Shown: positions 44,796 through 53,600 of the stretch, piece after piece
Numbering within the stretch: the stretch's first letter is position 1
Layout of the letters: every line of letters begins with the position of its first letter
Source of the DNA: Flavobacterium sp. ov086
GTDB lineage: Bacteria > Bacteroidota > Bacteroidia > Flavobacteriales > Flavobacteriaceae
Direction of reading: 5' to 3'
Length of the DNA: 64,000 bases
Assembly (NCBI RefSeq): GCF_900187965.1
Contig: NZ_FZNL01000002.1
Span: 62,001 to 126,000, forward strand
Notes under the pieces: generated by a model
Database searches by the model: none
Told to the model about the DNA's origin: nothing
The model's input: only the letters and a program-made list of their open reading frames with translations
Made by a program: the position numbers and the translations under genes

Positions 44796-45224
44796 ATGGA
44801 CCAAGAAATAGCAAAACCGACTTTTAAAAAAATTCTAGTAATTGATGACAATCCAACAGACCGTTATATTGCAAAACGAATGGCTGAAAAATATCTTTTT
44901 GCAGAAGAAATAATTTTACAGGAATCGGCACTTGAGGCTCTCGAATATATTCGATCATTAGAGAATGTTCCTCATTTACTTCCACAAATTATCTTTTTAG
45001 ATATTAATATGCCGGGAATGAACGGGTATGAATTCCTTGATGAATACACAAAGCTTGCTGAAGTAATCAGAGCAAATTGTATTATTCTGATGATTACAAC
45101 CTCCATACATCCTGATGATCTCAAACGAGCACAAAATAATCCTTCTGTATTTCGTTTTCTGAATAAACCGCTTGATAAAGAAAAATTCAGACTTATTGAG
45201 CAAGAATTTTCATTTACAAAATAA
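44796..45224 (+). CDS. Single-domain response regulator (CheY-like)
   Basis: This 142-residue protein is a receiver domain with no output domain. It has the acidic pair in LVIDDNPTDRY, phospho-acceptor Asp69 in FLDINMPGMNG, the Thr/Ser switch in LMITTSIHPDD and the Lys of FLNKPLD. It belongs to the Rcp1-like group that follows histidine kinases in many Bacteroidota. With no DNA-binding domain it must act through another protein. It lies 12 nt after the kinase gene and 127 nt before the MreB-like gene. Confidence 0.92.
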   Translation: MDQEIAKPTFKKILVIDDNPTDRYIAKRMAEKYLFAEEIILQESALEALEYIRSLENVPHLLPQIIFLDINMPGMNGYEFLDEYTKLAEVIRANCIILMITTSIHPDDLKRAQNNPSVFRFLNKPLDKEKFRLIEQEFSFTK

Positions 45225-45351
45225 TATATCTGGTTGGTAGAGGTTACTTTTTTCATCAAAATAGCAGGCTGGGAGCAAAAAACGTATTGAAATTTTCTTC
45301 TTTTTAGAGAATAAAGCTGTAATAATAGCGTTCTTAAACAAAACTATAATT

Positions 45352-46380
45352 ATGGGCTTATTTGATTTTATGATAGTGGAAATAGCTATGGATTTAGGAA
45401 CTGCTAATACTTTAATAATTTATGACGGAAAAATCGTAATAGACAGTCCATCAATTGTGGCAAGAGATATTAGGAATGGAAAAATTATTGCTGTAGGTAA
45501 AGAAGCCAGTTTAATGCAAGGTAAAACGCATGAAAATATTAAAACAATCCGACCACTAAAAGATGGAGTGATTGCAGATTTTGATGCCTCAGAGAAAATG
45601 ATCAGCTGGTTTATAAAAAACATACCAGAATTGAAGAAAAGCTTTTTTACTCCTGCATTGCGAATGGTTGTGTGTATTCCTAGTGGTATAACAGAAGTGG
45701 AAATGAGAGCCGTAAAGGAGTCTTGCGAACGAGTAAATGGGAAAGAGGTGTTTTTAATTCATGAGCCCATGGCAGCTGCTATTGGAATGGGTTTAGATGT
45801 TATGCTTCCTCAAGGAAACATCGTAGTAGATATTGGAGGAGGAACTACTGAAATTGCCGTTATTGCTCTTGGGGGTATAATTTGTGACAGATCTATAAAA
45901 ATCGCTGGAGATGTTTTTACAAATGATATCTTGTATTATATGAGAACTCACCATAATTTGTATATTGGAGATGCCTCTGCGGAGGCAATAAAAATTGATG
46001 TTGGAGCTGCTATGGAAGAACTTGAAACTGCTCCTGATGATATAACGGTTCGTGGGAGGGATCTTCTTACCGGAAAACCTAAGGAGGTATGTGTTAGCTA
46101 TCGTGAAATTGCAAAAGCTTTGGATAAATCAATACAGAGGATTGAAGATGCTATTATGGTTACACTTTCATTGACGCCGCCAGAACTTGCTGCCGACATT
46201 TATAATGCGGGATTGTATCTCGCAGGAGGAGGAGCGCTCTTGCGTGGTCTTGATAAAAGGATATCACAGAAAACAGAATTACCGGTATTCATTGCAGAAG
46301 ATCCTTTAAGAGCGGTGGTTAGAGGTACAGGGATTGTTCTAAAAAATATATCCAAATATAAAAGTGTACTTATAAAATAA
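45352..46380 (+). CDS. mreB: MreB-family actin-like protein (stand-alone paralogue)
   Basis: This 342-residue bacterial actin has the phosphate-1 motif MDLGTANTLI, VVDIGGGTTEIAVIALGG (phosphate 2), an adenosine motif LYLAGGGALLRGLDKRIS and the MreB-typical KTIRPLKDGVIADFDASEKM and HEPMAAAIGMG. Length is normal. MreB filaments guide cell-wall synthesis in rods. Here mreC, mreD, pbp2 and rodA are not beside it; instead it follows a kinase/regulator pair. I therefore think it is a second copy and not the main cell-shape gene, but the rest of the genome is needed to confirm that. Confidence 0.9.
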   Translation: MGLFDFMIVEIAMDLGTANTLIIYDGKIVIDSPSIVARDIRNGKIIAVGKEASLMQGKTHENIKTIRPLKDGVIADFDASEKMISWFIKNIPELKKSFFTPALRMVVCIPSGITEVEMRAVKESCERVNGKEVFLIHEPMAAAIGMGLDVMLPQGNIVVDIGGGTTEIAVIALGGIICDRSIKIAGDVFTNDILYYMRTHHNLYIGDASAEAIKIDVGAAMEELETAPDDITVRGRDLLTGKPKEVCVSYREIAKALDKSIQRIEDAIMVTLSLTPPELAADIYNAGLYLAGGGALLRGLDKRISQKTELPVFIAEDPLRAVVRGTGIVLKNISKYKSVLIK

Positions 46381-46496
46381 ATATCTCAGAAAAAGTATAG
46401 ATAAAAATATTGAAGCTTAAATTTCCTGTTCTGAAATAGAAAAATTTATAGCTCTTACTTTTGAGGATTTTAATTTTAAAAGATATTTTTTTTAAA

Positions 46497-46594
46497 GAGC
46501 AAATAGAAATATCTGCTCCTTTATATTTACTTATTTTTACCAACTTCCATTTTTTGCCAACAAAAGCAAATAGTAATATTTGCTTTTGTTTTTT
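46497..46594 (+). terminator. Two similar hairpins downstream of the MreB-like gene
   Basis: GAGCAAATA (46497-46505) pairs with TATCTGCTC (46510-46518), and CAAAAGCAAATA (46561-46572) pairs perfectly with TATTTGCTTTTG (46577-46588) followed by TTTTTT. The second is a good terminator. The two share the core AGCAAATAGnAATATnTGCT, as if one hairpin had been duplicated. Confidence 0.7.
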
Positions 46595-46647
46595 GGTATT
46601 AGAAAATATTTTTCGCTAGATGTATTGTAATCTGCGGTTAATTTTTC

Positions 46648-46782
46648 ATGCACTATTTACTCTTTTTGTCCTCTTCAAAATTTGCTAATTATTCTTTACA
46701 TACCAGAGATCAAACATCAGACGGTGAATGGGTGTTTTTGTCGAAAGGTAATCGAAATTCTAAGTATCAATTGTTTGAGTAA
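46648..46782 (+). CDS. Possible 44-residue hypothetical ORF
   Basis: A frame from ATG 46648 to TAA 46782 would encode a 44-residue peptide ending QTSDGEWVFLSKGNRNSKYQ and LFE. The C-terminal half has protein-like composition, but there is no recognised family, no clear promoter and no conserved context. It may be a gene remnant. The rest of 46381-46855 holds only the hairpins above. Confidence 0.2.
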   Translation: MHYLLFLSSSKFANYSLHTRDQTSDGEWVFLSKGNRNSKYQLFE

Positions 46783-46855
46783 AAGAAAATTTTCAATTAG
46801 AATCTCAATACAATTAGCATAAGCACGGAATGTCAAATTCACTCTGAAATAATTT

Positions 46856-47617
46856 TCAGTTACTGTCAAGCCAATTTTTCAAAGAGATACCCCGTTCGCG
46901 GCTCACTAGTATAATTTCATTTACAGCAGGAGTCAGTTCAAGTTTAAGCTTGTAATCGAAAGATTGGGATAGTTTATGGATTGCTTTTAAGCAAATGATA
47001 TAGTTTCGGGTCACTTTAAAAAAATCATCAGGGTTTAATTCCTGCATCAATTCATCGAGTGTCTGTTTGATAACATATCTTTGGTTGGAATGCGTGGTGA
47101 GATGCACTATTTTATTTTCAGAGCTAAAATAGGCAATATCAGTACTGGGTATTGTAATAAATAAATCTTTATAATGGATTAAGAATCGTGTTTTGTATAT
47201 GTTTTTCTGTAAACGCATTTTTTTTAATATATCCAAAACATCGGTATCAAGTACGGGAGTGATAAAACTTTTGATTCTCTTTATGCTGGAATCCAGTTTT
47301 TTTTGTTCGATGGGTTTTAGAAGATAGTCGATACCATTTACTTCAAATGCCTGCAATGCATATTCATCGTATGCCGTTGTAAAAATAACATAGGACTTAA
47401 TGTTTACCTGATTAAAGATTTCAAAACTCAGTCCATCGGTGAGCCGTATATCCATAAATATAATATCGGGACTGTTCTCTTTCTCAAGCCATGAAATACT
47501 GTCTCTTACTGTTTGTAGAACTCCTGTAATTACAATTTCTTCTTGTGACTGCAGGAGCATTTTTTGTAACCTTGCAGCATTTGTAGCTTCATCTTCAATG
47601 ATTAAAACGGTTATCAT
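46856..47617 (-). CDS. LytTR-family response regulator
   Basis: This 253-residue regulator has a receiver domain (phospho-acceptor Asp56 in IIFMDIRLTDG, Lys in LLKPIEQKKLD) and a C-terminal LytTR DNA-binding domain (about 145-250, with DIAYFSSENKIVHLTTHSN, RYVIKQTLDELMQELNPDDFF and VTRNYIICLKAI). It is the last gene of a four-gene minus-strand operon, 9 nt after its partner LytS-type kinase. It should bind DNA upstream of its target genes, perhaps including its own operon, once phosphorylated. Confidence 0.93.
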   Translation of the reverse strand: MITVLIIEDEATNAARLQKMLLQSQEEIVITGVLQTVRDSISWLEKENSPDIIFMDIRLTDGLSFEIFNQVNIKSYVIFTTAYDEYALQAFEVNGIDYLLKPIEQKKLDSSIKRIKSFITPVLDTDVLDILKKMRLQKNIYKTRFLIHYKDLFITIPSTDIAYFSSENKIVHLTTHSNQRYVIKQTLDELMQELNPDDFFKVTRNYIICLKAIHKLSQSFDYKLKLELTPAVNEIILVSRERGISLKNWLDSN

Positions 47618-47626
47618 AAAATATTT

Positions 47627-48667
47627 TTAATTGTTTAATAACGGAATCCTGACTTCAAAAGTAGTTTCCAAATCCTGGACAACAGGAGTTATATCCCCTA
47701 AGAGCTGGTAACTATGGTAAATGTGCGCAAGACCAATTCCTTCTCCTGGTTCTTTGGTGAATTTAGCCGATTTGTTATTGTCAACAATTATCCAGTTATA
47801 CTGGTAATTTATATTAATAATAAGTGGCGTGGTAACAGAGAAGGAATTATGCTTGATCGCATTTTCAACTAAAAGCTGCAGGGTCAGAGGCGCTATAAAT
47901 TTATTTAGATTTTTACTCTCACCTGTAATGTTGATCACAATAGACGAGCCATATCTTATTTGGTATAAAAATAAATATTCTTTGATAAAATCGAGTTCGG
48001 TTTTTAAAGCGATCATATTTTTGTTTCTATTGGACAAAACATAACGATAAACCGCAGAAAGATTGGTGACGTACTGAACAGCAGTGTCTTGGTTTTCTTC
48101 AATTAAAGAAGTAAGGGTGCTAAGATTATTAAAAAGGAAGTGCGGATCTAATTGAAGCTTCAGGGCATTGAGTTCAGACTGTAAGGCCTGTTTTTTGTTT
48201 TCAATGACTTCAAGTTGGCTTTCGTTCCATTTTATAAGAAGTTCCTCAGTAGTGAAACCTGTAGTTATTAATATGGAGAATATGAGACCAATGATTAATG
48301 TCCGCCGGGCAATAAGGTCATTGTATCCGTACTTTTGAGGAAAATCAATGCTATAGAATAAAATAACAAGAACACTTATGATGAGTATATGCAAGAGCAG
48401 CTTAAAAAAGAATCGCAGGCTTCCATTTTTTTTCAGCATAGAAGTAGAATTTATCATTTTAGATAACCATAGCCCTGTTTCAAATAATGCAACTGTATAG
48501 AGTAGGCAGAACAATCCTTCAATTACAAAATCTATATTATTATAAAATTTCCAGTCTTTAGTGTTGCTCTCATCAGAATTTAAAAGAATTAGAATAAGAT
48601 TGAGAAAAACAGCAAAAACCGGGTATCCATACAAGCGTAAATATTTATAGTGCCTTGTGTACATCAT
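47627..48667 (-). CDS. LytS-type sensor histidine kinase (His_kinase family)
   Basis: This 346-residue membrane kinase has four hydrophobic segments in the first 140 residues (VFAVFLNLILILL, FVIEGLFCLLYTVAL, FKLLLHILIISVLVILF, LIIGLIFSILITT), a coiled-coil linker and the His_kinase motif LQLDPHFLFNNLSTLTSLI with phospho-acceptor His176, then LLVENAIKHN and GEGIGLAHI of the ATPase. No separate sensor domain is present. The LytTR regulator gene follows by 9 nt. The same operon contains an outer-membrane protein and a 70-residue protein. Confidence 0.92.
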   Translation of the reverse strand: MMYTRHYKYLRLYGYPVFAVFLNLILILLNSDESNTKDWKFYNNIDFVIEGLFCLLYTVALFETGLWLSKMINSTSMLKKNGSLRFFFKLLLHILIISVLVILFYSIDFPQKYGYNDLIARRTLIIGLIFSILITTGFTTEELLIKWNESQLEVIENKKQALQSELNALKLQLDPHFLFNNLSTLTSLIEENQDTAVQYVTNLSAVYRYVLSNRNKNMIALKTELDFIKEYLFLYQIRYGSSIVINITGESKNLNKFIAPLTLQLLVENAIKHNSFSVTTPLIININYQYNWIIVDNNKSAKFTKEPGEGIGLAHIYHSYQLLGDITPVVQDLETTFEVRIPLLNN

Positions 48668-48718
48668 ATAAAACTAATAATAAAAAAGAATAACATAATA
48701 TTCTCTATTTGCTCAAAT

Positions 48719-48931
48719 TTAAAATAATTCCTCACAGTGTATTCCAATTTTATAAAGCTCGGATATTAAAAGACCCGAAGGGCATTTTGCACTCTCTACC
48801 CTTAGAATTTTATCACTGTCTTCTAAATCAAAATTCCATTTAGAGTTCAAAAGTATTCTATTAAGAACAGGTTTTACTTTTCTTAACTTAGTTTTTGTAT
48901 TAACATTTGTTTTGTAGACTGAAACTATCAT
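48719..48931 (-). CDS. Small conserved protein, possible HMA-like ferredoxin fold
   Basis: This 70-residue protein reads VYKTNVNTKTKLRKVKPVL, then NFDLEDSDKILRVES and LYKIGIHCEELF. This beta-alpha-beta, beta-alpha-beta-like pattern recalls small HMA-like proteins seen in Flavobacteriia ('YKTNV...W.FDLED.D.ILRV...G..CEEL'); I assign this from memory. It lacks the CxxC of heavy-metal domains but keeps a Cys near the C-terminus. It lies 14 nt after the outer-membrane protein gene and 51 nt before the LytS-type kinase gene, so it is probably cotranscribed. Confidence 0.7.
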   Translation of the reverse strand: MIVSVYKTNVNTKTKLRKVKPVLNRILLNSKWNFDLEDSDKILRVESAKCPSGLLISELYKIGIHCEELF

Positions 48932-48945
48932 GCTCGGGAAACTAT

Positions 48946-49578
48946 TTAGAAACTAAAAAGATATGATTTTAATCCAATCTGAAGACTCATACCGCTCAGA
49001 TGAGTGTCAGATCCTGAAGGTACTGTTGGCAGTGTAGAGGCTTGTCCTTCTAATGAAACAATAAAATACCGGTTAAAAATATAATTTACTCCCAGACTTC
49101 CAGAGAGATACAGGTAATTACCGGTTTTAGTAGTGTAACTTATTGTATTTTCGTTTATTAAGACTGTTTTGGGAGAGTCTATAAAGGAAGTACCTGACCC
49201 TATCATTATAAAGGGCTGCCAGTTTTTTATCTTGTATTGGTACCCCAGATTTATCCCAATTGTGGTGCTGTTTGCCTTAGAATCTATTATAGAATTAAAA
49301 CCATTGGATTTTTGAATTGATTTATAAGAGACAGTAGTCTGGCCAAACTGTAGTTTTGCAAAATAATGCTCTTTGTAGTTCAGCTGCAGAAAAGTTACCC
49401 CATTTGATCCAAGTTGGTTTTTGTCGTCAGGAAAACCTTTGCTAGAACTCTTAAAAGGAGAGAAGACTCCAAAAGAACCTCCAAAATCCATTGAGAAGTT
49501 TTTTGATAAATTGGCTTCATTTTGTGCCATTAAAAGCGTTGTGAAAAATAATAAAATTACGGTATTTAATTTTTTCAT
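48946..49578 (-). CDS. Outer membrane beta-barrel protein
   Basis: I start this at ATG 49578, which gives a signal peptide MKKLNTVILLFFTTLLMAQ; the frame open to 49623 adds 15 residues and is not supported. The 210-residue product has alternating strands of an eight-stranded barrel (FSMDFGGSFGVFSPF, TTIGINLGYQYKIKN, YLYLSGSLGVNYIFNRY) and ends with the aromatic SLQIGLKSYLFSF. It is the first gene of the LytS/LytTR operon, so its expression is probably tied to that two-component system. Function of the barrel is unknown. Confidence 0.82.
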   Translation of the reverse strand: MKKLNTVILLFFTTLLMAQNEANLSKNFSMDFGGSFGVFSPFKSSSKGFPDDKNQLGSNGVTFLQLNYKEHYFAKLQFGQTTVSYKSIQKSNGFNSIIDSKANSTTIGINLGYQYKIKNWQPFIMIGSGTSFIDSPKTVLINENTISYTTKTGNYLYLSGSLGVNYIFNRYFIVSLEGQASTLPTVPSGSDTHLSGMSLQIGLKSYLFSF

Positions 49579-49889
49579 TAATATCAATTTTAGGATTAAG
49601 CCTGCAAGATAGCCGGAGTTCAATGCTAATCTTTTATGTATTTAACCCAACTCCTCAATTAAGCCACTGAACTTAAAAACAGGTAGACTCAACTTTTTTA
49701 AGAGTAAATATTTCCCTGCCCGGCAAATAGAAAGAACAGTATTGATTTGATGCGTATCATATTTTTTTAAAAGCTGTATATGTATGCATTCTTGAATGTT
49801 TTTAAAGTTTAAAATGATAAAAATGCGGATCTGACTACTATTGCATATTTTTGTAATACACGAAGTAACTAGTTTCTTAATATCGTACT

Positions 49890-50588
49890 ATGAGTAATAA
49901 ATTTTCTGGCAATAATCAAATTGGTATAGTATCTACTTTCTCTGAGCTCATGCATAATGATTTCAAGGGTGAAATGAATGCACTATGCTGGTACAGAAAT
50001 TTGGATGGCAATTTTAACGAGATTGTAACCCAACTAGGTTTAAAAGAAAATATAACAGAAGTTTACCCTGAAGATTTAATCGCACTTCAACTATCCGAAA
50101 AGGGAAATATAGCAAGAGAAATAATCTTAAATGATTTACAATTATTAACTGATTTTGGAGCTTCGCCCTCTCTTAATTTATTGAAGTGTTACGAGCGTGA
50201 TGATGAATTTGATTTCATATCCACTGATGTGTATTCGTTTCATGTTGATCGTTCACCTATTGCAACAGATACTTTTTTGTGTACCTATCATGGAGCTGCG
50301 AGTGATATTATTTCTAATTCGCAAGCAGAACAAAAAATTCTAATTCCAGAAATCCGGGCAAAGCTAAAAGAGCTGCATAATGGACCAGCAGAAGAATTCG
50401 AAAACTTTTTGAAGGAAAATTATTTTGATTTGCATTATCAGGTATATGCTGATGTAGAACCTGTTAGTTTAGGATTAGGGCATCTTTGGCGACTGGCCGT
50501 GGATCATCCAAAACAACAAGTACTGCCTTGTATTCATAGAGCACCAATAGAAAATGAAGGAGAATATAGGTTGTTGTTGATTTGTTAA
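49890..50588 (+). CDS. DUF1826-like protein
   Basis: This 232-residue soluble protein has a central FHVDRSPIATDTFLCTYHGAA, and later AVDHPKQQVLPCIHRAP and a final RLLLIC. The His/Asp in FHVD and the CIHRAP motif match DUF1826 as I remember it, a family often found near zinc-related genes. The pattern looks like a cupin-type metal site, but no activity is known. No signal peptide is seen. It stands alone between a minus-strand barrel gene and a terminator. Confidence 0.6.
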   Translation: MSNKFSGNNQIGIVSTFSELMHNDFKGEMNALCWYRNLDGNFNEIVTQLGLKENITEVYPEDLIALQLSEKGNIAREIILNDLQLLTDFGASPSLNLLKCYERDDEFDFISTDVYSFHVDRSPIATDTFLCTYHGAASDIISNSQAEQKILIPEIRAKLKELHNGPAEEFENFLKENYFDLHYQVYADVEPVSLGLGHLWRLAVDHPKQQVLPCIHRAPIENEGEYRLLLIC

Positions 50589-50593
50589 ATAAA

Positions 50594-50631
50594 AAAAATG
50601 CCAGATTCTTGTAAAGGAATCTGGCATTTTT
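50594..50631. terminator. Bidirectional terminator
   Basis: AAAAATGCCAGATTC (50594-50608) pairs perfectly with GAATCTGGCATTTTT (50617-50631). It serves the DUF1826-like gene (+) and the convergent nuclease gene (-). Confidence 0.88.
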
Positions 50632-50649
50632 GATATAAGAAAAGTTGTT

Positions 50650-53600
50650 TTATTTTTTGATTATTTTATTAATAAATAGGATTTTGTTACCAGTACTTAA
50701 GGTGTAAACATAAATGCCTCTTCTAAGACGACTTACATCTACTTGTACGGTGTTTTCAGTTGAGCTTCCTGTTATTTCTACAGGTGCAGTAACTAAAAAG
50801 CCAAAGAGATCATACAATTTTAACGTCATATTTTTTGGGTTATCCATTTTTATGGTAAAATTGACAAAGTCAGTTGCAGGATTAGGATATGCTTTTATTG
50901 AACATCCTCCGTTTCCATGATCTGGCGGTAAAGCTTTTACAATGTTTACGGTAAAAGAACAACTCGTTGTATTTCCTGCTGCATCAACTACTTTGAAAGT
51001 ATTGGTAGTAATACCCATTGGGAAAACACTTCCTGATGCCAGTCCTGATGTTTGTGTAACAGTAACAGCTGAGCAGTTATCAGTTCCTATAGGAGTAGAA
51101 TATGTTACTATCGCTCCATGTAATCTACCCTCTTTTTTCTGGATAATGTTTTCGGGGCAAATTAGCATTGGTAGTTCAGTGTCAGTTACAATTACATTAA
51201 ATGAACATGTTGCTGTATTGCCAGACGCATCGGTTACTTTAAATGTATTGGTTGTTGTTCCAACTGGGAATACAGTACCTGAAGCTAATCCTGCCGTCTG
51301 AACAGTAGCTGCTCCCGGAAAATTGTCAGTTCCTACTGGGGCTACATAGTTAATTTTTGCTCCACATATTCCTGTATCATTACTTTGCGTTATTGTTGCC
51401 GGTGCGATAATAACAGGTAATTTTGTGTCAGTTATGGTTAGAGACTGATTTACATCAGCAGCAGCTAAATAATATTCGTTTCCTGATTGAGAAGCTGTAA
51501 TTGTTACCGTTCCTGCGCTAAATATTTGGATTTTCCCGTTAATAATTTTTGCAATAGCTTCATTAGAACTTACATAAGTAATCGCTAAACCAGATGTGGC
51601 AGTAGCATTTAGATCATAAGATGTAGCATCTGTAATAGTAATAGTTGGGAAGTTGATGCTTTGTGCTGCTTTTTTAAGATCAAAACGTGCAATAACAGGT
51701 CCGTGATCAGATGTTGTATTTACATAATTTGCAATATCCAAACGAGGATCATAAACCGCAACAGAATTAGGAATGTACTCGTTTGTCAGTTCATTAGAAA
51801 TAATAATGTGATCTAAAAAACCTCCAGACGCTAAATAGCTATAGGCGCCTGCTTTACTTATTTCTAAAGTTAAAGCGTTGTAACGATCAGTGTCTTCCAC
51901 TATTTTTTGATACGACGAAGGATTAGGAGTAATAACAGATACATCAACATCGTCATTATAATCTCCCAGAATCATAAAATTTGCATTTGGATATTCTGCA
52001 TCTAAACTGTCCTTTAAAACTTCGGCATCGTATTTACGCATATTGTATTTTGAAATATCAGTTCCACTATTGGCACGACCATGAAGATCAATAATGTTCA
52101 TTTCTTTTTTAACCCCGTTAATGTTAGTTTCAATATTCACTAAATAAGGCAAACGTCCAGAGGCAAAGAAACTAGAACTGTTACCCCCCGGATAATTAGG
52201 CAAACTGGTATTCCCTGCACGAATATTATCATACAACTCGTTAAACATAACACGGGTTTTGTTCACTTTGGTTGTTTGTGTATTGTAAATAACCACTAAT
52301 TTTTGAGGAGGGAAAAGAGGATCTGGTGGCGAAAATGAATAAGACCATGCCGGAGAAATACTTTTGTCAAATGTTTTACCATTGATGCTTATTTTTTGAA
52401 TCAAAGTTTCCAAAGCAGCCTCATCAGATACTTCCTGAACTACATAAACATCGGCATTTAATTTATTCATTACTTTGGCTACATTCTCAACTTGCAAAGC
52501 ATCGTCAATTGGACCAAATTCTCCGCTTGTTCCAACTACATTACTTCCAAAAAACTCTAAGTTGTAACTTACAATATCAAAGGTTTCAGATTTTGGAAAA
52601 GAAGAACCACTAAAATGACCTATTTGCTGGTTTAATCCAGTAGATGTTACCGTTAATGAGCCTTCTAAACTCAATGCTTTTACTGAAGGGGCAAAACGAG
52701 CATAAATAATTTTACCTGCTAATGCATCGTTTGCAGAAACAACAAGACTTGATTGAAAATTAGTATTATCAAGAGCTATTTGAAAATTGGAAGGTGCTGA
52801 GATTGTAAAATCACCATAACCTCCAGCCATGAAAATAAAGGATTGACTATCTGAAGTTGCATTTGGGTTTGTTTCGCTAAAATTTAAATTAGGATTAGAA
52901 GCTAAAAATGTTGCCTCATTGGTAATACTTACATCATCTATTGTCCATTCGGCTGCATTTTCTCCACCAGAAGCGGTAGTTTCATATACCCAGGCGATAT
53001 AAGTATTGTCGGATTTATAAGCGCTTAAATTGATAAACTTAGACGACTTAAATACTCCCGTAGTTGAAGGGAAATCACCTTCAAGCTCTGTCCAGGTCGC
53101 AGTTTCAGGGCTGCTTGTTCCGTCGTAATTAACAGAAACCATTAATTTTAAGTTTGGACCCGAATAGAATTTACGGGCATAAAATGATAATAATGGAAAT
53201 TTATCGAAACTGTCTAAATGTAATTTAGGTGAAATTAACCAATCTTTACTTGCTCCGTTTTCGGAGTAGCCATTTATTGATACTGCCGCTGGTGAACTAT
53301 TAAAACGGCTGCTTGTACTAGCCCATTTAATTTTATCACCTGCTACACTATAAGTAGTCCAGCCACTGTTTGTAAGTACATTTACATCATTAAAATTTTG
53401 AGAATAAGGATTGATTCCCGTACCGGATAATAGTATCGTTTTAGTACTTGCTCCTGAAGTTTGGTGGTCTATTTGTCCTGAAAAATTACCTGTTGCATCA
53501 GGCGTAAATCGTACATAAACCGTAGGAGTGTTATTAGTATCAAAATCTTGCACGTTAAAGACCAAAGAAGATTGGAAATTATCATTTGGATTTTTTGAAA

